From contig JABURR010000017.1 of NCBI GenBank assembly GCA_014762635.1, positions 62,001 through 126,000 of the forward strand: a stretch of DNA of 64,000 bases. The letters run 5' to 3'. Below the pieces are notes generated by a model. It worked only from the letters and a program-made list of their open reading frames with translations. It did not search any database and was not told where the DNA came from. The translations under genes and the position numbers were made by a program. Each line of letters opens with the position of its first letter. Positions within the stretch are counted from its first letter, which is position 1. Positions 60,652 through 64,000 of this stretch are shown here, in pieces. This stretch comes from Paracoccaceae bacterium (GTDB taxonomy: Bacteria; Pseudomonadota; Alphaproteobacteria; Rhodobacterales; Rhodobacteraceae).

Positions 60652-61005
60652 CCAGAGGATCTCGCAATCCTGCACAAGGCGATCGAGGCGTTGAGCGCCC
60701 GGCACATGACCTGGATCGTGACGGCCTACGGTCATAGCCGGTCAGAGAAATCCGCGAGCCAGTGGTTTTCCAAGGCCTGCCGTGCCGCCGGCCTCAAGGA
60801 CCGCACCGGGCACGGATTGCGCAGAACCCGGGCGACGTTGATATCCGAGGCCGGCGCCACCGCGCACCAGATCGCGGCATGGACCGGCTATGAGAGCCTC
60901 GAGGAGGTAGAGCACTATACGCGCGCCGCCCAACGTCGGCGGATGCTGACTGGAAGTGATGAAGGGGAGATTGTGACGCTAGGTCGCCGCCGAAATGGCG
61001 CCTGA
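60652..61005 (+). pseudogene. Tyrosine recombinase/integrase, C-terminal fragment
   Basis: About 117 residues starting abruptly at the IS end (PEDLAILHKAIEAL). The catalytic HxxR box reads GHGLRRTRATLISEAG. Box II end is WTGYESLEEVEHYTRAAQ, where HYTR carries the nucleophilic Tyr. The N-terminal half, with the first catalytic Arg, is missing, replaced by IS copy 2. It sits next to tRNA-Glu, a usual target of such integrases. Confidence 0.82.
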
Positions 61006-61020
61006 GCTTGGGTGAAAATT

Positions 61021-61043
61021 GTTCAGGAGTTCCGACCCTGAAC
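61021..61043 (-). terminator. Terminator of tRNA-Glu
   Basis: Read leftwards: GTTCAGG, a 9-base loop, CCTGAAC, then AATTTT. It lies about 45 bases past the tRNA 3' end. In the opposite direction it may also end the integrase remnant transcript. Confidence 0.6.
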
Positions 61044-61088
61044 AAAAATGCCAAAAAATCGTGGAAAATCAATGATTTAGAGAGGGAG

Positions 61089-61163
61089 TGGCAGCCCGTA
61101 GGGGAATCGAACCCCTCTTTCCAGGTTGAAAACCTGGCGTCCTAACCGATAGACGAACGGGCC
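61089..61163 (-). tRNA. tRNA-Glu (anticodon TTC)
   Basis: 75 bases including an encoded CCA end. The acceptor GGCCCGT pairs with ACGGGCT (first pair G-U), the anticodon arm is CCAGG-TTTTCAA-CCTGG with TTC as anticodon, and the T-arm is GAGGG-GTTCGATTC-CCCTA-like. The discriminator is G. The tRNA is intact, as expected when an integrating element restores its 3' end. Confidence 0.96.
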
Positions 61164-61241
61164 ACGCGTTTTGTGGGGCTGTATCTAGGCAAAGCGCGAA
61201 GTCAGTGCAAGCGGATTTTTTGCCTTTCGGGGCAGGTTTTT

Positions 61242-62990
61242 TCACCCGGCGGGCGCGGCGTCTTCAAGCCGGAGTTGGACGCTCTGGCGGCCGCCCCAGG
61301 AATTGATCTCGAGCCGCCCCGAAAGGTGGAAACGCTGACCTCCGTGGCCCTCAAGCGCGGGGCCGAGGGGGCCGTCGAAGGCGCCGAAGCAGATCGCGTC
61401 GAGCTTTGCGCCTAGCCCGTCGCTGAATGTGATTTTCAGATGCGATGCGCCCACTCGCCGGGCGTAGTCAACGCGTTGATCGGGAAAGGCGAATCGTGGG
61501 GCAGGGGCCCCGGCACCAAAGGGGCCCGCGGCCTCGATCTCGTTGATCAGATCCACGGTCGCCGCCCTCGGCATCAGCGCCGCATCGAGTTTCAGATCTC
61601 TCGGACCCGCCTGGCCCGCGCCCTGTCGCCCGAGCAGGTCCGAAAGCCGCTGCATCGCCTCTTCCAGATGGTCACGCGCAACCGTCAGACCGGCCGCCAT
61701 CCGGTGCCCGCCGCCTTTCAGCAGCAAGCCTTCCGCGGCCAAGCGTTGGATCGCAGCGCCAAGGTCGACGCCCGGGATGGAGCGGCCCGATCCCTTGCCC
61801 TCGTCCCCGTCGAATCCGATGACGATGGCGGGCCGGTTAGTAACCTCCTTCAAGCGCGAGGCCACGATGCCGACGACGCCGGGGTGCCAGCCTTCGCTTG
61901 CGGCCCAGACGAGCGGGGCATCCAGTCCACGGGCCTCGGCCTGAGCCAGGGCCGCCTCTCGCACTGCGGCCTCGATATCGCGCCTCTCGGTGTTGAGTTG
62001 GTCGAGCCGTTCTGCCAGGGCCGCTGCCTCATGCGGGTCCGCCGTCGCCAGAAGCCGGGCACCGAGATCAGCTTGTCCGATCCGCCCACCCGCATTGACG
62101 CGCGGCCCCAGGACGAAGCCGAGGTGATAGGAGGTGGGCGCGGTGTCGAGCCGCGCCACGTCGGAAAGCGCCACGAGGCCGGGACGGCCCCGGTTGGCCA
62201 TGACCTTCAGCCCCTGCCGGACGAGGGCGCGGTTCACACCGATCAGCGGTGCCACATCGGCCACGGTGGCCAGTGCCACCAGATCCAGAAAATGCATCAG
62301 ATCCGGGCCGGTTTCCCCGGCCTTCCGCATCCGGCGGTTCACCTCAACCAGCAACAGGAAGACGACCGCCGCGGCACAGAGATGTCCGAGGTTACCGGAT
62401 TCGTCCTGCCGGTTGGGGTTCACGACCGCCGTGGCCGTGGGAAGCGTCTCGCCACCCAGGTGGTGGTCCAGGACGATTACATCGGCTGCTTTGGCTGCCG
62501 CGATGGGGCCGTGGGAAAGGGTTCCGCAATCGACGCAGACGATCAGGTCATGGTCACGTGCCAGTTCCGCCATGGCGGGTTCGTTGGGGCCGTAGCCCTC
62601 GTCGATGCGATCCGGCACATAGAGCGTGGCCGTGAGCCCCATGTCGCGCAGCCAGGCAATGAGCAGCGCGGCGGAAGACCCGCCGTCAACGTCGTAATCC
62701 GCGAAGATGGCGATGCGCTCACCCTTGCGAACCGCGTGCAGGAACCGCTCTGCCGCTGGCGCCATGTCGCGCAGGGTCATCGGATCGGGCAGCAGGTCGC
62801 GCAGGGCGGGGGAGAGGTAGCGCTCGGCCTCGTCGACCGGAACGCCTTGACGCACGAGGGTCGCGCAGACTGGGCGCGGCAGGCGGGTTGCCTGCGCCAT
62901 CGCCTCGGCCAAACGGTCTTCTTCTTCGGTGGGGCCCGTCCAGCGCCGGCCGGTCAGCGAGGTCTCGACCCCGAGGAAGGCGCGGGACAT
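61242..62990 (-). CDS. recJ: Single-stranded-DNA-specific exonuclease
   Basis: 582 residues from MSRAFLGVETSLTGRRW. The DHH phosphoesterase motifs are FADYDVDGGSSAALL near residue 95, VCVDCGTLSHGPI, and VIVLDHHLGGE (motif III). The DHHA1 region has GKGSGRSIPGVDLGAAI and LKGGGHRMAAG, and the OB-like C-terminal domain follows. It degrades single-stranded DNA 5' to 3' in recombination and mismatch repair. Three bases separate it from glpX, so glpX-recJ is an operon. Confidence 0.96.
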   Translation of the reverse strand: MSRAFLGVETSLTGRRWTGPTEEEDRLAEAMAQATRLPRPVCATLVRQGVPVDEAERYLSPALRDLLPDPMTLRDMAPAAERFLHAVRKGERIAIFADYDVDGGSSAALLIAWLRDMGLTATLYVPDRIDEGYGPNEPAMAELARDHDLIVCVDCGTLSHGPIAAAKAADVIVLDHHLGGETLPTATAVVNPNRQDESGNLGHLCAAAVVFLLLVEVNRRMRKAGETGPDLMHFLDLVALATVADVAPLIGVNRALVRQGLKVMANRGRPGLVALSDVARLDTAPTSYHLGFVLGPRVNAGGRIGQADLGARLLATADPHEAAALAERLDQLNTERRDIEAAVREAALAQAEARGLDAPLVWAASEGWHPGVVGIVASRLKEVTNRPAIVIGFDGDEGKGSGRSIPGVDLGAAIQRLAAEGLLLKGGGHRMAAGLTVARDHLEEAMQRLSDLLGRQGAGQAGPRDLKLDAALMPRAATVDLINEIEAAGPFGAGAPAPRFAFPDQRVDYARRVGASHLKITFSDGLGAKLDAICFGAFDGPLGPALEGHGGQRFHLSGRLEINSWGGRQSVQLRLEDAAPAG

Positions 62991-62993
62991 GCC

Positions 62994-63959
62994 TCAGCGA
63001 ACGGGGTTGCGGTAGATCATCCGGCGGACCGACCCGGTCTTGGAACGCATCAGGATCGTCTCGGTCGTCAGGTAGCCCGGCTCGCGCTTGATGCCCGAGA
63101 CCACGGAGCCGTCCGTCACGCCGGTCGCGGCAAAGATCACGTCGGCGGTCACCATCTCGTCGCGCGAGTAGATCCGGTTAAGGTCCTTGATGCCCGCCTT
63201 GGCGGCGCGGCCTTTCTCGTCCTCGTTGCGGAAGACGAGGCGGCCCCACATTTGCCCGCCCATGCATTTCAGGGCCGAGGCAGCCAGGACACCCTCGGGC
63301 GCACCGCCCTGGCCCATGTACATGTCGATGCCAGTGATCGCGGCTTCGGCGCAGTGGATGACACCGGCCACGTCGCCATCGGTGATGAGGCGGATCGCGG
63401 CACCGGTGGAACGCAATTCGGCGATCATGTCCTCGTGGCGCGGGCGTTCAAGCACGCAGACAGTGATATCGGTGTTTTCGCAGCCGCGCGCCTTGGCCAA
63501 GGCCGCGACACGCTCGGCGGGGGACATCTCGAGGCTGACCACATCCGTTGGGTAGCCCGGGCCGATGGCCAGCTTGTCCATATAGACGTCGGGCGCGTGC
63601 AGCAGGGTGCCGCGCGGGGCCATGGCGATGACGGTCAGGGCGTTCGGCATGTCCTTGGCGGTCAGGGTTGTGCCTTCCAGCGGGTCGAGTGCGATGTCCA
63701 CGTCCGGGCCGGTGCCGTTGCCGACTTCCTCGCCGATATAGAGCATCGGCGCCTCGTCGCGCTCACCTTCGCCGATGACCACGACGCCCTTGATGTCGAG
63801 CAGGTTGAGCTGGTCGCGCATGGCATTCACGGCAGCCTGGTCGGCAGCCTTTTCGTCGCCGCGGCCGATCAGCTTGGCCGAGGCCATCGCTGCCGCTTCC
63901 GAGACGCGCGCCAGGCCCAGCGACAGCATGCGATCGTGAAATTCCACCGAAGAAGCCAT
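62994..63959 (-). CDS. glpX: Fructose-1,6-bisphosphatase class II
   Basis: 321 residues from MASSVEFHDRMLSLGLARV. Metal and phosphate motifs of the lithium-sensitive phosphatase superfamily are VVIGEGERDEAPML, ALDPLEGTTLTAKDMPNAL and YMGQGGAPEGVLAASALKCMGGQMWGRLVF. It performs the key step of gluconeogenesis, fitting with an Entner-Doudoroff organism that needs to rebuild hexose phosphates. Normal GlpX length. Transcribed with recJ. Confidence 0.96.
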   Translation of the reverse strand: MASSVEFHDRMLSLGLARVSEAAAMASAKLIGRGDEKAADQAAVNAMRDQLNLLDIKGVVVIGEGERDEAPMLYIGEEVGNGTGPDVDIALDPLEGTTLTAKDMPNALTVIAMAPRGTLLHAPDVYMDKLAIGPGYPTDVVSLEMSPAERVAALAKARGCENTDITVCVLERPRHEDMIAELRSTGAAIRLITDGDVAGVIHCAEAAITGIDMYMGQGGAPEGVLAASALKCMGGQMWGRLVFRNEDEKGRAAKAGIKDLNRIYSRDEMVTADVIFAATGVTDGSVVSGIKREPGYLTTETILMRSKTGSVRRMIYRNPVR

Positions 63960-64000
63960 GTTTCTATCCCGCTATCATGTTTTGTCTACGACAGGACTTA

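Noticed and set aside
1-64000. CRISPR arrays, rRNA operons, prophage structural genes
   Set aside because: No regularly spaced direct repeats, rRNA sequence or capsid/tail genes were seen anywhere in the window.

Overview
The window looks like chromosomal DNA of a Rhodobacteraceae (Roseobacter-group) alphaproteobacterium. The base composition is high in G+C and coding is dense, with many ATGA/GTGA overlaps. Several small proteins are of a type I associate with Rhodobacterales. The DksA has lost most of its zinc cysteines, and edd-eda, glpX-recJ and a polyamine locus are present. No CRISPR array, rRNA or prophage structure is visible.

Layout. 0-7.7 kb: 3' end of glnE, the Entner-Doudoroff pair edd-eda behind a LacI-type operator, a 54-aa protein with a strong terminator, two tandem paralogous lipoproteins, a PUA/SAM rRNA methyltransferase and a PIN protein. 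7.6-13.5 kb (minus strand): M48 protease, DedA protein, small membrane proteins, a CoxE-like VWA protein, a DUF2927 lipoprotein, an acetyltransferase and a MoxR ATPase. 13.6-21.5 kb: dksA, a flavin monooxygenase, tpiA, two Fe-S assembly genes with a maltose-acetyltransferase remnant, an MDR oxidoreductase, a Lon-like protease and a Usp-like protein. 21.4-25.3 kb: a three-subunit molybdenum hydroxylase plus a MoaD-like protein behind a structured leader.

25.4-35.8 kb is a polyamine-type locus: class III aminotransferase, GntR regulator, potFGHI transporter, PuuB-like oxidase and a dimethylglycine/sarcosine dehydrogenase-like protein. Four TTTGATCAAA-type palindromes sit in front of its transcription units and probably define the GntR regulon. 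36-42.8 kb holds an IS3 remnant, a type I secretion ABC/HlyD pair and pqqABCDE.

42.87-60.65 kb is bounded by two inverted copies of one IS3-family element, a 1265-bp copy with a broken frame and a 639-bp internally deleted copy. Between them lie a BisC/TorA-type molybdoenzyme, a Liv-type ABC importer, a GntR regulator, an acyl-CoA synthetase, an acyl-CoA dehydrogenase translationally coupled to an APH-type kinase, an enoyl-CoA hydratase, an old-yellow-enzyme reductase and an amidase. The kinase/dehydrogenase pair is the split form of the ACAD10/11 (or LvaA/LvaC) arrangement used for 4-hydroxyacyl-CoA breakdown, but the kinase carries two apparent in-frame deletions. This is the most distinctive system in the window.

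60.6-64 kb: a tyrosine-recombinase C-terminal fragment next to tRNA-Glu (an integration scar), then recJ and glpX back in conserved core sequence. All protein family calls come from motifs and remembered family features; no database search was run.
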